Positions 20,750 to 29,982 of a DNA stretch of 64,000 bases are shown piece by piece (the stretch's first letter is position 1; each line of letters starts with the position of its first letter). Below the pieces are notes generated by a model that was not told the origin of the DNA, searched no databases, and worked only from the letters and a program-made list of their open reading frames with translations. A program made the position numbers and the translations under genes. Source of the DNA: Allochromatium tepidum (GTDB lineage: Bacteria > Pseudomonadota > Gammaproteobacteria > Chromatiales > Chromatiaceae); the NCBI RefSeq assembly GCF_018409545.1, contig NZ_AP024563.1:478501-542500 (forward strand). Direction: 5' to 3'.

Positions 20750-21061
20750 TCGCTGTTCCTCCAGGGCCTTGCGCTCGCTGATGTCGGTCAGCGCCAGTCG
20801 GATCCCGCCCGCGAGTTTGGGTTTGGCGAGGGCGGCCTCGGCCGGCACCCGGCAGGCGGGGCGATGCTCGATCACAAGGTCCAGATCACAGCGCAGTCGG
20901 CGCCCATCCGACCGGACATCGGTCAATAGCGTGTTGAAGGCGGGGCGCGTGTCCTCGCTGATCCAGAGCCCCAGGCGCCGGCCGATGAGCGTGGAGCGAG
21001 GTTCGTCCAGCAGGGCCGCCGCCGACTGGTTGGCCTCGCGGATAGTTCCATCCTCGCTATC
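20750..21061 (-). pseudogene. PAS-domain remnant of a signalling gene
   Basis: About 104 residues of a PAS domain are readable on the minus strand, from EDGTIREANQSAAALLDEPR through LIGRRLGLWISEDTRPAF to RLALTDISERKALEEQ. The phrase before it has no homology, there is no start codon with a ribosome site, and the frame beyond EEQ runs antisense into sufT before stopping. PAS domains ending in DISERK-x-x-E normally continue into a kinase, GGDEF or chemoreceptor output, which is absent. It looks like a decayed fragment. The rest of the 20709-21171 gap shows nothing else. Confidence 0.75.
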
Positions 21062-21171
21062 GGTACCGGCGGATCGACCTGGCCATGGGCGCGGAAATGC
21101 CATTGCAGATGGATTGCAGGCGTAGTGCCGGTATGCCTGCCTGTTCCGGCCGCCAAAACTCACCGAGCGGC

Positions 21172-22368
21172 CTACAGCGTAAACAGACACAGAGGCACCC
21201 GCAGTTCCGATTCACTCAGCCCCCCATGCACGCCGATATGGACGTGCGGTTCCTCGAAGGGCAGGGTCTGGCGCAGGACATGCCGGGCGCGCGGCAGCAG
21301 ACAGTAATCGCCCACCCGATCGCGGATGCGCGGATGCGCCGGTCCCGGACCGAGCAGACCGTCGGCGATCACCTGCCGGCTCGGGATCAGCTCGACCACG
21401 TCCCCCAGCTCGCCGGTGCAATAGTCCTCGAAACGCCGTGCACTGTCGGCGTGCACCGTGGCCCAGGACGCGCGCGGCTCGCCGCACAGCGGCAGCGTCA
21501 GACATTCGGTCAGATCGGGATGCTGGGCAAGATCGATGACGTCCTCGGGCCGGATGTCGATCTGACCGTGATCGGCGCATACCAGCAACACCGTATCCGT
21601 CCCCGCCGCTGCGCTCAGAAACGCCTCCAGCGCCTGTTCGATCTCGGCCAGATGGGCGAGCGCCGCCGCACTCTCCATGCCGTGCTCGTGCCCGATGCGG
21701 TCGAGTTCCGACCAGTAGAGATAGAGATAACGCCGCTCGGGCGTCGCCGACGAACGCCCCCAACGTCGTCGAGGTCGAAGCGCGCGCAGTGTCTGCTGGA
21801 ACATCTCCGGCAGCGACTCGAACGGTCGCACCTCGCCGCGTCCCAGGTGTGCGCGATTGAAGTCCGAATAGGCGATGAAGCGCGGCGAGACGGCGATGCC
21901 GCGCGTACCGATGCGGTCGAAGATCGAGCGGCTGTCGAAGAGCCGGCGCGGATCGATCCCGGCGGCACGATACGAGACCCCGCCATAGCGCGGACGGCCG
22001 GGCAGGACCGCCATCACCGATCCCAACTCGCCGAAATAGGTGAACCAGCCGGTCAGCCCATGCTGGAGCGGCGACAGCCCGGTGAGAAAGGTCGGGATCG
22101 CCGAGGCCGTGGTCGATGGAAACACTGAACTGATCGCCTGCCGGCGCGCCCGACTCAGCAAGCCATCCGGCGCCTGTCGCTCCAGCCAGTCGGCGCCCAG
22201 CCCGTCGACGACCAGCAGTACCAGATTGGTCGCGTGCGTCAGATCGTCCAGCGCCAGTCCGGCCAGCGGCGGATGCTCGCACCGCCCGCCGCGCGCCTGG
22301 ATGACGGTGCTCATCAGATTCAGCAGGCCGCCGCCGCTGTAGTCGGGTGTGGTGTGCTTGGTTTCCAT
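21172..22368 (-). CDS. Alkaline phosphatase-superfamily phosphodiesterase
   Basis: 398 residues from ATG at 22368. A type I phosphodiesterase/nucleotide pyrophosphatase fold: the first metal Asp in LVLLVVDGLGADWL, the nucleophile Thr in SSVFPSTTASAIPTFLTG, a second metal Asp in YLYWSELDRIGHEHG, and the final Asp-His in LLVCADHGQID with a late His in HVHIGVHGGLSESE. All expected metal ligands are present. No signal peptide is visible, so it should act in the cytoplasm. It is divergent from the molybdopterin oxidoreductase gene. Substrate unknown. Confidence 0.85.
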   Translation of the reverse strand: METKHTTPDYSGGGLLNLMSTVIQARGGRCEHPPLAGLALDDLTHATNLVLLVVDGLGADWLERQAPDGLLSRARRQAISSVFPSTTASAIPTFLTGLSPLQHGLTGWFTYFGELGSVMAVLPGRPRYGGVSYRAAGIDPRRLFDSRSIFDRIGTRGIAVSPRFIAYSDFNRAHLGRGEVRPFESLPEMFQQTLRALRPRRRWGRSSATPERRYLYLYWSELDRIGHEHGMESAAALAHLAEIEQALEAFLSAAAGTDTVLLVCADHGQIDIRPEDVIDLAQHPDLTECLTLPLCGEPRASWATVHADSARRFEDYCTGELGDVVELIPSRQVIADGLLGPGPAHPRIRDRVGDYCLLPRARHVLRQTLPFEEPHVHIGVHGGLSESELRVPLCLFTL

Positions 22369-22439
22369 GAATCGGGCGTCATGTTGGGGACCATCCGGCA
22401 TGAAACCACGAACCCCCATCGTCGCGCGAGACCATCGAG

Positions 22440-24518
22440 ATGCACACCAAGCCCAGCACCTGCTACGAATGCGATGCCAACTGCCCGATCCAGGTCGAGT
22501 TCGACGATAGCGGCGAACCGGTCGCCGTCAAGGGGCCGGACTGTCCGCGCTGCTATGCTCAGCTCGACCGGCGCAACCATCCCGACCGTCTGCTCTATCC
22601 GCTCAAACGGGTCGGACCCCGTGGCAGCGGCCAGTTCGAGCGCATCTCCTGGGACGAGGCGCTCGATACCATCGCCGAACGGCTCAGCGCCACCCGTGAC
22701 GAACACGGCGCCCCGGCGGTCGCCTTCTTCGCCGGCTACACCAAGGAGGCGCGTCCCCAGCTCCAGCGGCTCGCCCATGCCTTCGGCTCGCCCAACTATC
22801 TGACCGAGAGCGGCTGCTGCTTCTCGGCGACCATGGTGGCCGAGAAAGTGACCTTCGGTTACAAGATCAAGACCACCTCGACCGTGGTCTCACCCAAGAC
22901 ACGCTGCCATCTGATCTGGTCGACCAATCCGCGCGGCTCGATCCCGCCGTTCGACACCCATGGTCTGGTGACGCTCAAGCCGGGACGGCGCATGATCGTG
23001 GTCGACCCGCGCCGCACGCCCATGGTCGATCAGGCCGACATCCATCTCCAGATCCGTCCCGGCACCGACGGCGCGCTGGCGCTCGGTTTCCATCATCTGA
23101 TCTTCGCCAACGGTTGGCAGGATCAGGCCTTCCTGGATCAATGGGGCTCGGGTGTCGACGCCTTCCGGGACTATGTGGCCGAGTTCGGGCCCGAGCGGGT
23201 CGCCGCCATCTGCGGCATCGATGAAGCCGACCTGCGCGCGGCGGTCGAGCTCTTCGCCACCACGCCGCCGGCCCAGATCACCCTGTCGCCGACCGCGACC
23301 GTCCAGCACAGCAACGGCTTCCAGAACCACCGCGCGCTCATCCTGCTCTCGGCTGTGACCGGCAATCTGGATCGCGAGGGCGGCAACCGCTTCTTCAACG
23401 ACAAGGTGCTGCCCAAGCCGATCGATCTGTTCGACTATTGTCGCAGCAGCCTGCCGCCGCGCATCGGCGACGAGGTCTATCCGGTCTGGACCAAATATTG
23501 GCCGGCGGGGCAGAGCATGTTGCTGCCCGACTGCATCCTCGACGGGCGTCCGCAGCGGGTGCGCGCGCTCCTGGCGATGGGCATCAATACGGCCATGTGG
23601 CCCAACTCCAAGCGCATGGAACGGGCGCTCGGGTCGCTCGATTTCTTCGCCGCGACCGATTTCTTCCATAACCCGGCCACGCTCCAGGCCGACATCGTGC
23701 TGCCGGCGGCGACCAGTCTGGAGCGTCCGGCGCTGATCGCCTATCCGGGCTGTGCCTATCAGGGCGAGCTGCGCTATCGGCGTCCGGTGGTCGCGCCGCG
23801 CGGCGAGGCGCGTCCGGATGGCGAGATCTTCCTGGAACTCGGCGTGCGGCTGGGGATGGCCGATCAGTTCTGGAACGGCGATCTGGAAGCGGCCTGGGCC
23901 GAGGCCGCCGAGGGCATCCCGGAGGAGATCCGCGAGGAGGTCTACAACAATCCCGATGGCGTCACGGTCTATGCCCAGGCCATCGAGGATCTGGTCGAGC
24001 ATGGCTTTCTCGACGCCGACCGGCTCTATCGGCTACGCGGCTTCCCGACCGCGAGCGGCAAGGTCGAGTTCGATTCGTCCGAACTGCGCGCGGCCGGCCA
24101 CGACGGTCTGCCGGTCTATCGCGAACCGGCCGAGAGTCCGCTCTCGACGCCTGAGATCGCCCGCGACTATCCGCTGGTCCTGACCAGTGGGGCGCGCACC
24201 AAGTTCGACACCCATTCACAGCATCAGTACATCCAGCGGATGCGCCGGGCGATCCCCAACCCCCTGGTCGAGATCCATCCCAGCGATGCCGAGCCGCGCG
24301 GCATCCGGGACGGCCAAGCGGTGGAGATCCGCTCGCCGCGCGGGGCCGTGCGTTTCGTCGCGCGCGTCACCGAGCGCATCAAGCCCGGCGTGGTCCACTG
24401 TACCCACGGTTGGAACAGCGCCAACGTCAACGAGCTGACCGACGACCGGCATCTCGACCCGATCAGCGGGTTTCCGCCGTTCAAGTCGAGCCTGTGCGAG
24501 GTCGCGCCCGTGACCTAA
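22440..24518 (+). CDS. Molybdopterin oxidoreductase (DMSO reductase family)
   Basis: 692 residues. The N-terminus CYECDANCPIQV gives the Cys8-x2-Cys11-x3-Cys15 part of a [4Fe-4S] site, with Cys35 or Cys38 as fourth ligand. GQFERISWDEALDTIAERL is the family signature. ESGCCFSATMVAEK (Cys126/127) occupies the position of the Mo ligand, suggesting Cys coordination as in formate dehydrogenase- or thiosulfate reductase-like enzymes. LVLTSGARTKFDTHSQHQ and IRDGQAVEIRSPRGAVRF belong to the C-terminal dinucleotide-binding domain. There is no twin-arginine signal, so it is cytoplasmic, and no electron-transfer subunit is adjacent. Substrate not predictable; the next gene is probably its partner. Confidence 0.9.
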   Translation: MHTKPSTCYECDANCPIQVEFDDSGEPVAVKGPDCPRCYAQLDRRNHPDRLLYPLKRVGPRGSGQFERISWDEALDTIAERLSATRDEHGAPAVAFFAGYTKEARPQLQRLAHAFGSPNYLTESGCCFSATMVAEKVTFGYKIKTTSTVVSPKTRCHLIWSTNPRGSIPPFDTHGLVTLKPGRRMIVVDPRRTPMVDQADIHLQIRPGTDGALALGFHHLIFANGWQDQAFLDQWGSGVDAFRDYVAEFGPERVAAICGIDEADLRAAVELFATTPPAQITLSPTATVQHSNGFQNHRALILLSAVTGNLDREGGNRFFNDKVLPKPIDLFDYCRSSLPPRIGDEVYPVWTKYWPAGQSMLLPDCILDGRPQRVRALLAMGINTAMWPNSKRMERALGSLDFFAATDFFHNPATLQADIVLPAATSLERPALIAYPGCAYQGELRYRRPVVAPRGEARPDGEIFLELGVRLGMADQFWNGDLEAAWAEAAEGIPEEIREEVYNNPDGVTVYAQAIEDLVEHGFLDADRLYRLRGFPTASGKVEFDSSELRAAGHDGLPVYREPAESPLSTPEIARDYPLVLTSGARTKFDTHSQHQYIQRMRRAIPNPLVEIHPSDAEPRGIRDGQAVEIRSPRGAVRFVARVTERIKPGVVHCTHGWNSANVNELTDDRHLDPISGFPPFKSSLCEVAPVT

Positions 24519-24545
24519 AGATCTGCAAACCACAGGCCTGAATCC

Positions 24546-25412
24546 ATGTTCATCGGAGTCCTGCCCGAACGTGCGCACCTCTTCCAACCCGAGCCGAGAT
24601 CCGAGGTCGCGGTCAACGACGCCGCCGCCTGGCGGCTCAATCCAGCCCATCGCTCCGTCTACGACAAGCTCGGCGTGGCGCTTGCCGCCGGACTGCGCGC
24701 CGCGCCCTGCGGCGTCGATCCGCTCGCCTTCGGCCTGGAGCCGGACGATTGGGTCTTCGTCAAACCGATCGTCAATCTGGCCGGCATGGCGCTCCAGGCG
24801 CGTGCGGTGCGCGCCGACGCCGTCCCCAACGACCCCGGACTCTTCTGGTGCGAACGGCTGGAGGGCGAGCACACCAGCACCGACTGCCTGGTGCGCGAGG
24901 GCGAAGTCGTCTGGCTGACCCACACCAGCGCCTCGGAGCGCAAGGATCGCGCGCGTCCGCTCTACTGGGACGTGGGCGTCGAGCGGCCCGAACTCGACGC
25001 GCGCGTCCGCGACTGGGTCGGGCGCCATCTGGCCGGCTATACCGGACTCTGCAATCTGGAGATGATCGGCGGACGACCGATCGAGGCCCATCTGCGCGGC
25101 TCCAACGGCTTTCTCGAACTCTATGGCCCGGCGTTCGTACCGGCCTGGGTCGCGCTCATGGACGGCGAGTCGTTCCAGGCGCCGCCGCCGGTGCCGGGCG
25201 GGCTGGTACTCTCGCTCTTCGGCGCCGGGTCGCTCACCGATGCACAGACGGCGCTGATCTCAGCCGCCGGTGCCGTCAGTCGCCTCGACCCGCACACCTC
25301 CGACCGTATCGCCGTGATCCTCTGCCCCGACAAGGCACGCGGCCTGGAACTGATCGAACGGCTTGGCTCACTCGGGTGCACTCCGAGCGTGCCTGCTCCA
25401 GAAACGCCGTGA
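24546..25412 (+). CDS. Uncharacterised protein with ATP-grasp-like features
   Basis: 288 residues, 27 bases after the molybdopterin oxidoreductase and surely co-transcribed. I do not recognise a named family. WVFVKPIVNLAGM resembles the nucleotide-binding Lys strand of ATP-grasp enzymes, ERLEGEHTSTDCLVREGEVV the central sheet, and NLEMIGGRPIEAHLRGSN the metal-binding Glu/Asn strand. The last 70 residues (LVLSLFGAGSLTDAQTALI onward) look like a separate alpha/beta piece. A ligase or a cofactor-tailoring role linked to the oxidoreductase is only a guess. Its 3' end overlaps the decayed SBP-EAL gene on the other strand. Confidence 0.65.
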   Translation: MFIGVLPERAHLFQPEPRSEVAVNDAAAWRLNPAHRSVYDKLGVALAAGLRAAPCGVDPLAFGLEPDDWVFVKPIVNLAGMALQARAVRADAVPNDPGLFWCERLEGEHTSTDCLVREGEVVWLTHTSASERKDRARPLYWDVGVERPELDARVRDWVGRHLAGYTGLCNLEMIGGRPIEAHLRGSNGFLELYGPAFVPAWVALMDGESFQAPPPVPGGLVLSLFGAGSLTDAQTALISAAGAVSRLDPHTSDRIAVILCPDKARGLELIERLGSLGCTPSVPAPETP

Positions 25413-26124
25413 TCTCCGCCACCGGCAGCGGTCGGCTGATCAGATAGCCCTGGATGGATCGCACCCGAGCGCGCGCAGATACTCGGTCTGCTCGGTCGAC
25501 TCCACGCCCTCGGCGATGACCGCGAGCCCGAGACTGCCTCCGAGCGCGATGATGGCGCGCACGATCGAGGCATTGCCGCTGTTGGTCGTCACGTCGCGCA
25601 CGAAGGACAGATCGGGCGAGAAGAAACGCAGTAACCCGCGCCCCTGCCGCTTGGCCCTGCTGGATGCCGCCCTGGAGGACGGCCACCCGCTTGCCCGCGA
25701 GATCGTTGATGGTGTGGATCGGCAACTCGGGGCGGCTGTAGATCTGCGACCAGCTACTGGCGACCGAGACCTGATGGAAGTCGAAACGTTGCGCACGCTC
25801 GCCGGAAAAGGCCACGTCCGGCATCGGATCGAGTTCTCCACGCTCCAGCCGGTCGAGACACTCGGCCCACTGACAGGGCTCATAGCTCAGGCGCCAGCCC
25901 TCGGCGCTCGCCATGGCCTCCAGGAGTTCGACGAAGAGTCCGGTCGGGCGGCCGTCGGCGTCGGAGTAGACCTTGGGTGCATTCTGATAGAGACCGACCC
26001 GCACCAGCCGATGATCGCCGCCGTCGAGTCGGGGTACCGGCCAGTTCCAGGCGAGACCGGCCGCCGGCAGCACGGCGGCCAGTGACAGGACGGCGCGTCT
26101 GGGTGTCTTCGGTCCTTGAAACAT
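25384..26124 (-). pseudogene. Broken SBP_bac_3 / EAL signalling gene
   Basis: The first 160 or so residues (from 26124) are a normal periplasmic solute-binding domain: a signal-like N-terminus, VRVGLYQNAPKVYSDADGRP, GLFVELLEAMASAEGWRLSY and INDLAGKRVAVLQGG. Near 25640 the reading jumps frame to the last third of an EAL domain (DLSFVRDVTTNSGNASIVRA, LAVIAEGVESTEQTEYLRAL). Near 25460 a one-base shift returns to the first frame for IQGYLISRPLPVAEITAFL. The rest of the solute domain, membrane helix, any GGDEF and the catalytic EAL core are missing. The original gene, a ligand-sensing c-di-GMP phosphodiesterase, is inactivated by a large internal deletion plus frameshifts. Confidence 0.85.
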
Positions 26125-26151
26125 GGTGGGCGTCCAGGAGGCTGTGATGAC

Positions 26152-26781
26152 TCAGGCCGGTCGTTGGAGTCGGCCGATCGGTCCGCCGAACGACTCGGTG
26201 GCATAGCGGGCGACGCGCAGACTGTCGGACCAGTGGCCCATGGGCAGCCCGGCCTTGCGCTTGAGGTGTTCGAGGAAGTCGCGCGGATCGGGCAGTTGCT
26301 CCCAGACCGAGGGCAGGAAGGTGCCGCGCCGGCCCCGGTCGCTCAGGATGAGTCCATCGACGCCCGGCCGGATCTGTGTCAGTAGCTCGGCTTCGGAGCC
26401 GAAGGCCATTGGCTCGGCGGGCGTGAGGACCGAGATCTTGAGGCTCAGCTCGGGATACTCGTCCGCGCGCAGCGGCGGGAAACGCGGATCCTCGAAGGCG
26501 GCGGCGAAGGCGTTCTGAGCCACGTCCAGCACCAGCGGGCGGAAGGCGTCCAGCACGCCGATGCAGCCGCGCAGATCGGCGTGGCGCTCCAGGGTGACGA
26601 AGGTGGCGCGGATGGCGCGCAGCGGCTCGGGATACTCGGCTAGGTCGAGATCCAGCGGACGCCGGTACTCCAGCCCATGCGCGATCGAGCGCGCGGCGAT
26701 GTCGAGCAGGATCGCGCGCTCGGTCGAGTCATAGATGGCCGGCCGCTCGCCCGCCGTCTCAATGGATGGCATAGGCGCCAT
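26152..26781 (-). CDS. amrA: AmmeMemoRadiSam system protein A (AMMECR1 domain)
   Basis: 209 residues with the AMMECR1 signature FVTLERHADLRGCIGVLDAF, in which LRGCIG is the invariant motif, plus AFEDPRFPPLRADEYPELSL and GTFLPSVWEQLPDPRDFLEH. It overlaps the MEMO gene by 23 bases on the same strand. The family occurs with MEMO and a radical SAM protein; no reaction is firmly assigned. The radical SAM member is not in this window. Confidence 0.92.
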   Translation of the reverse strand: MAPMPSIETAGERPAIYDSTERAILLDIAARSIAHGLEYRRPLDLDLAEYPEPLRAIRATFVTLERHADLRGCIGVLDAFRPLVLDVAQNAFAAAFEDPRFPPLRADEYPELSLKISVLTPAEPMAFGSEAELLTQIRPGVDGLILSDRGRRGTFLPSVWEQLPDPRDFLEHLKRKAGLPMGHWSDSLRVARYATESFGGPIGRLQRPA

Positions 26782-27562
26782 AGCCCACCACCTGATCGCG
26801 TGATCCGGCCGTATCCCCCGAGTTGCGCAGATCCAGGGTCTCGGCCTGGAGTCCGCGCCGTCGCGCCAGGGTCAGCAGTCCGTTCAAGGGAGCGCGACCG
26901 CACGCCTGGTCATAGCCGATCGCCTCGGGACGCAGCGCCTCGATGGCCTCGGAGGTTTGCGCGTCGATGCGCCGCGCGGTGCGGTAGTCCAGATAGTGCG
27001 TCAGGTCCGAGCTGATGAGGATCAGGGTCTCGGGTCCGCCCCAGAGCAGATCCAGCACCTCGGCCACCGACTCGGGCGCGGCCTCGCCGACGACCAGGGG
27101 AACCAGACTGAAGTCGTCGAGCACCCGTTGCAGGAAGGGCAACTGGACCTCCAGACTGTGCTCCTGGGCGTGTGCGGCATCGAGCAGCCGGACCTGCGGC
27201 AGCGTCAGGGCGCGCTCGACGGCGGCGCGATCGATGGGAACCGGACCGAGCGGGGTGGCGAAGACGTCCGCGCCGGTCGCCGCCAGCCCCATGAAGGGCA
27301 GCCGATGCGACGGACCCAGCAGCACGACCCGCCGGATCCGGTCGCGCACCGGCGCCAGCGTGGCATAGGCGGTCGCCGCGATGGGGCCGGAGTAGATGTA
27401 ACCGGCATGAGGCACGATCAGCGCCTTGGGCGGCGTCGTGCCGGCTCGGGATGAGGCCGACGGAGGCGATTCGGCAAGCAGGGCGTCGAGCATCCGGCCC
27501 AGCTCGGCGGGATCGCCCGGATAGAATTGATCGGCCACGGCGGGCTGTCGAATCGTTGGCAT
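26759..27562 (-). CDS. amrB: AmmeMemoRadiSam system protein B (MEMO family)
   Basis: 267 residues from ATG at 27562, chosen because AGGAGG lies eight bases upstream; an in-frame GTG five codons earlier is less likely. MEMO is a metal-binding fold related to extradiol dioxygenases. The probable ligands are His in LIVPHAGYIYSGP, His in AQEHSLEVQLPFL, and others around ISSDLTHYLDY. The end DQVVGYGAYAIH is also typical. It overlaps the AMMECR1 gene, so the two products probably work together. Confidence 0.92.
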   Translation of the reverse strand: MPTIRQPAVADQFYPGDPAELGRMLDALLAESPPSASSRAGTTPPKALIVPHAGYIYSGPIAATAYATLAPVRDRIRRVVLLGPSHRLPFMGLAATGADVFATPLGPVPIDRAAVERALTLPQVRLLDAAHAQEHSLEVQLPFLQRVLDDFSLVPLVVGEAAPESVAEVLDLLWGGPETLILISSDLTHYLDYRTARRIDAQTSEAIEALRPEAIGYDQACGRAPLNGLLTLARRRGLQAETLDLRNSGDTAGSRDQVVGYGAYAIH

Positions 27563-27667
27563 GGGGCGCCTCCTCACGCATCACGGTTTGGAGTTTGAGC
27601 GTCGGTCCCTAAGTATAACCCGATGCGGTGTCGGCAACCTCGAACGGTTGCCGACACGGCCCGGGCC

Positions 27668-27979
27668 TCATTGGTCGAGCTGCTCGACCAGCTTGGTGCA
27701 GCCGGCGGCGTTTTGGACCCACTCGATCTCGGCTTGCAGCGGCACCGAGGAACCCTTGGAACGGATGTGCTCGACGCTGGCGGCGACCAGGGCATCCAGT
27801 TTGGCCTCGTCCATCCCGCCCTGGCGGCGCGCGGTCTCGACGGCGAGGCAGACACCGGCCTGGGTTCCCATCAGCATCCCGCTCGCCGCGCCCATGCCCC
27901 AGCCGAAGCCGAGTGTCATGATGCCGCCGAAGGAGGCACCGACCAGGAGTGAAATGATGACTACAATGGTCGTTCGCAT
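27668..27979 (-). CDS. Small membrane protein of unknown function
   Basis: 103 residues from ATG at 27979. One long glycine-rich hydrophobic stretch (TTIVVIISLLVGASFGGIM followed by TLGFGWGMGAASGMLMG) could form one or two membrane helices. The soluble tail has AVETARRQGGMDEAKLDALV and a Cys (NAAGCTKLVEQL). It is divergent from slt with a 29-base gap. No family recognised. Confidence 0.65.
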   Translation of the reverse strand: MRTTIVVIISLLVGASFGGIMTLGFGWGMGAASGMLMGTQAGVCLAVETARRQGGMDEAKLDALVAASVEHIRSKGSSVPLQAEIEWVQNAAGCTKLVEQLDQ

Positions 27980-28008
27980 GTCTGAGGTTCCCCAATAGGC
28001 CAAATCCG

Positions 28009-29982
28009 ATGAGTCCGTCACTGTCGAAGCGGTCACGGCGTCCGACCGCTTTCCCGGTCATGCTAACCCTTGCGCTGTTCGCCGTCTCCTGCTTCGTGGC
28101 GCTGGAGACCCGCGCCGACGCCCGCGCGGACTTCCTCGCTGCCGAGTCGGCGCTCGAACGCGGCGATCAGTCGGTCTTTCAGACACTGGCCGACGGCTTG
28201 CGCGATGACCCGCTCTATCCCTATCTGCTGTTCGCGGAGCTGACGCGCGATCTGGCTCAAGCGCCGGATGCACGCATCGAGTCCTTTCTCGCCGACTATG
28301 CCGACACCCCGCTGGCCGAGCGGCTGCGTCCGGCCTATCTGCGCCGGCTAGCCGACGCCGGACGTTGGGCCGATTACGCGCGCCTCTATCGGCCGGACGA
28401 CTCGGTCGAGCGCCGTTGTCTCTATCTGCGCGCCCTGATCGAGACCGGACGCACCGAGGAGGCACTGCCCGAGGTCGAGTCGATCTGGCTATCGGGCCAG
28501 TCGCGACCAAATGCCTGTGATCCGGTGTTCGCGCACTGGAGCGAGGCGGGACATCTGACCACCGAGCTGGTCTGGGCACGCATCCGGCTGGCGCTGGAGG
28601 CCGGAAGGACCGGACTGGCGCGTCATCTCGGTCGGCGGCTGCCCGAGTCCGAGCGGCCCTGGCTGGATCTCTGGCTCGCCGTCGACCGGACTCCCGAACG
28701 TATCCTGGAGGCCGGTCCGTTCCAGGAAGCCCACCCCATGCGCGCAGCGATCCTGGCGCATGGCATCGTGATGCTGGCGCGGAGCGATCTCGAACGCGCG
28801 GCGCTGGCGTTGCAGCGTCTGGAACCGGCCCTGGCGGACGATCGGTCGGCGCGCGAACGGGCGCATGTAGCTGTCGGACGCGCGTTGGCCGAGTCCGGTG
28901 ATCGCCTGGGTCTGCTCCATTGGGACGTCATAGAGCCGAGCGCGGACAACCTGCCCGAGCAGGAACGCCGTCTGCGCGCGGCCATCAACCTCCGCGCCTG
29001 GGATTGGCTGGCCAAATGGATCGAACGGATGCCCGAGGGCGAGATCAAGCGCGAACGCTGGCTCTACTGGCTGGGCGTGGCCCAGGAGTTCCTGGGACAG
29101 TCCGAAGCCTCACAGGCGACACTCGCTGCCGCCGCGCGCGAACGCAGCTTCTGGGGCTTCATGGCCGCCGATCGTCTGGATCGGCCCTACAACCTGGAGC
29201 ACCGCCCGGTGCCGGTCACGCCCGAGCAGCTCCGGACGCTGGCCCGGGATCCGGCCTACAGGCGCATCCTCGCGCTCGATCAGCTCGGGCGTGAAGTCGA
29301 TGTGCGGCGTGAATGGCGCACGCTCGCCCGTCGCCTGGACAGCGATGGACTCATGGCCGCCGCCCGGCTGGCGCACGATCGCGGTTGGCACGATCAGGCC
29401 ATCGTCATGCTCGCCCGTTCGGGTTACTGGGACGATCTGGAGATCCGTTTTCCGCTCGCCTATCAGGATCTGGCCGCCGAGCAGGCCTGGCAGATCGGGA
29501 TCGAGCCGGAATGGATCCAGGCCTTGATGCGTCAGGAGAGCGTCTTCGCCCGCACCATCGCCTCGCCGGCGGGGGCCGTGGGTCTGATGCAGCTCATGCC
29601 CGCGACCGCCGGCGAGGTCGCCGCCGAGCTGGGGCTGCCCCAGCCCTCGCGCTGGAGCCTGCTCGACCCCGATCTCAATATCAGGCTCGGCAGTGCCTAT
29701 CTGACCCGAATGCGTGATCGCTTCGGCCATGCGGCCCTGGCGACGGCGGCCTACAATGCCGGCCCGGCTCGTGTGAGAAGCTGGCTGCCGGAGGAGTGCA
29801 TGAGCGCCGATCTCTGGATCGCCGCCATCCCCTTCGCCGAGACGCGCGGCTATGTCGAGCGCGTCCTGAGCTATCGGATCATCTATGCCGCGCGTCTGGG
29901 GCTGGAGCCGAAACGTCTGCGCGAATTCCTGCCGCCGGTGCCCGGACGCGCGTTCCGGGACGAGCCCCCCATGCAATTCTGA
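28009..29982 (+). CDS. slt: Soluble lytic murein transglycosylase (Slt70 type)
   Basis: 657 residues. A signal peptide (hydrophobic FPVMLTLALFAVSCFVAL) sends it to the periplasm. A long helical superhelix (about 40-480) is followed by the lysozyme-like domain: ALMRQESVFARTIASPAGAV with catalytic Glu near residue 508, GLMQLMPATAGEVAAELGL, NIRLGSAYLTRMRDRFG, ALATAAYNAGPARVRSWLP, and IPFAETRGYVERVLSYRIIY. It cleaves the MurNAc-GlcNAc bond of peptidoglycan to give 1,6-anhydro ends. Confidence 0.96.
   Translation: MSPSLSKRSRRPTAFPVMLTLALFAVSCFVALETRADARADFLAAESALERGDQSVFQTLADGLRDDPLYPYLLFAELTRDLAQAPDARIESFLADYADTPLAERLRPAYLRRLADAGRWADYARLYRPDDSVERRCLYLRALIETGRTEEALPEVESIWLSGQSRPNACDPVFAHWSEAGHLTTELVWARIRLALEAGRTGLARHLGRRLPESERPWLDLWLAVDRTPERILEAGPFQEAHPMRAAILAHGIVMLARSDLERAALALQRLEPALADDRSARERAHVAVGRALAESGDRLGLLHWDVIEPSADNLPEQERRLRAAINLRAWDWLAKWIERMPEGEIKRERWLYWLGVAQEFLGQSEASQATLAAAARERSFWGFMAADRLDRPYNLEHRPVPVTPEQLRTLARDPAYRRILALDQLGREVDVRREWRTLARRLDSDGLMAAARLAHDRGWHDQAIVMLARSGYWDDLEIRFPLAYQDLAAEQAWQIGIEPEWIQALMRQESVFARTIASPAGAVGLMQLMPATAGEVAAELGLPQPSRWSLLDPDLNIRLGSAYLTRMRDRFGHAALATAAYNAGPARVRSWLPEECMSADLWIAAIPFAETRGYVERVLSYRIIYAARLGLEPKRLREFLPPVPGRAFRDEPPMQF

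Noticed and set aside
20621-21190. Treating the 189-codon minus-strand frame as a complete gene.
   Set aside because: Only the central PAS part is protein-like; both ends are unrelated and the end runs antisense through sufT.
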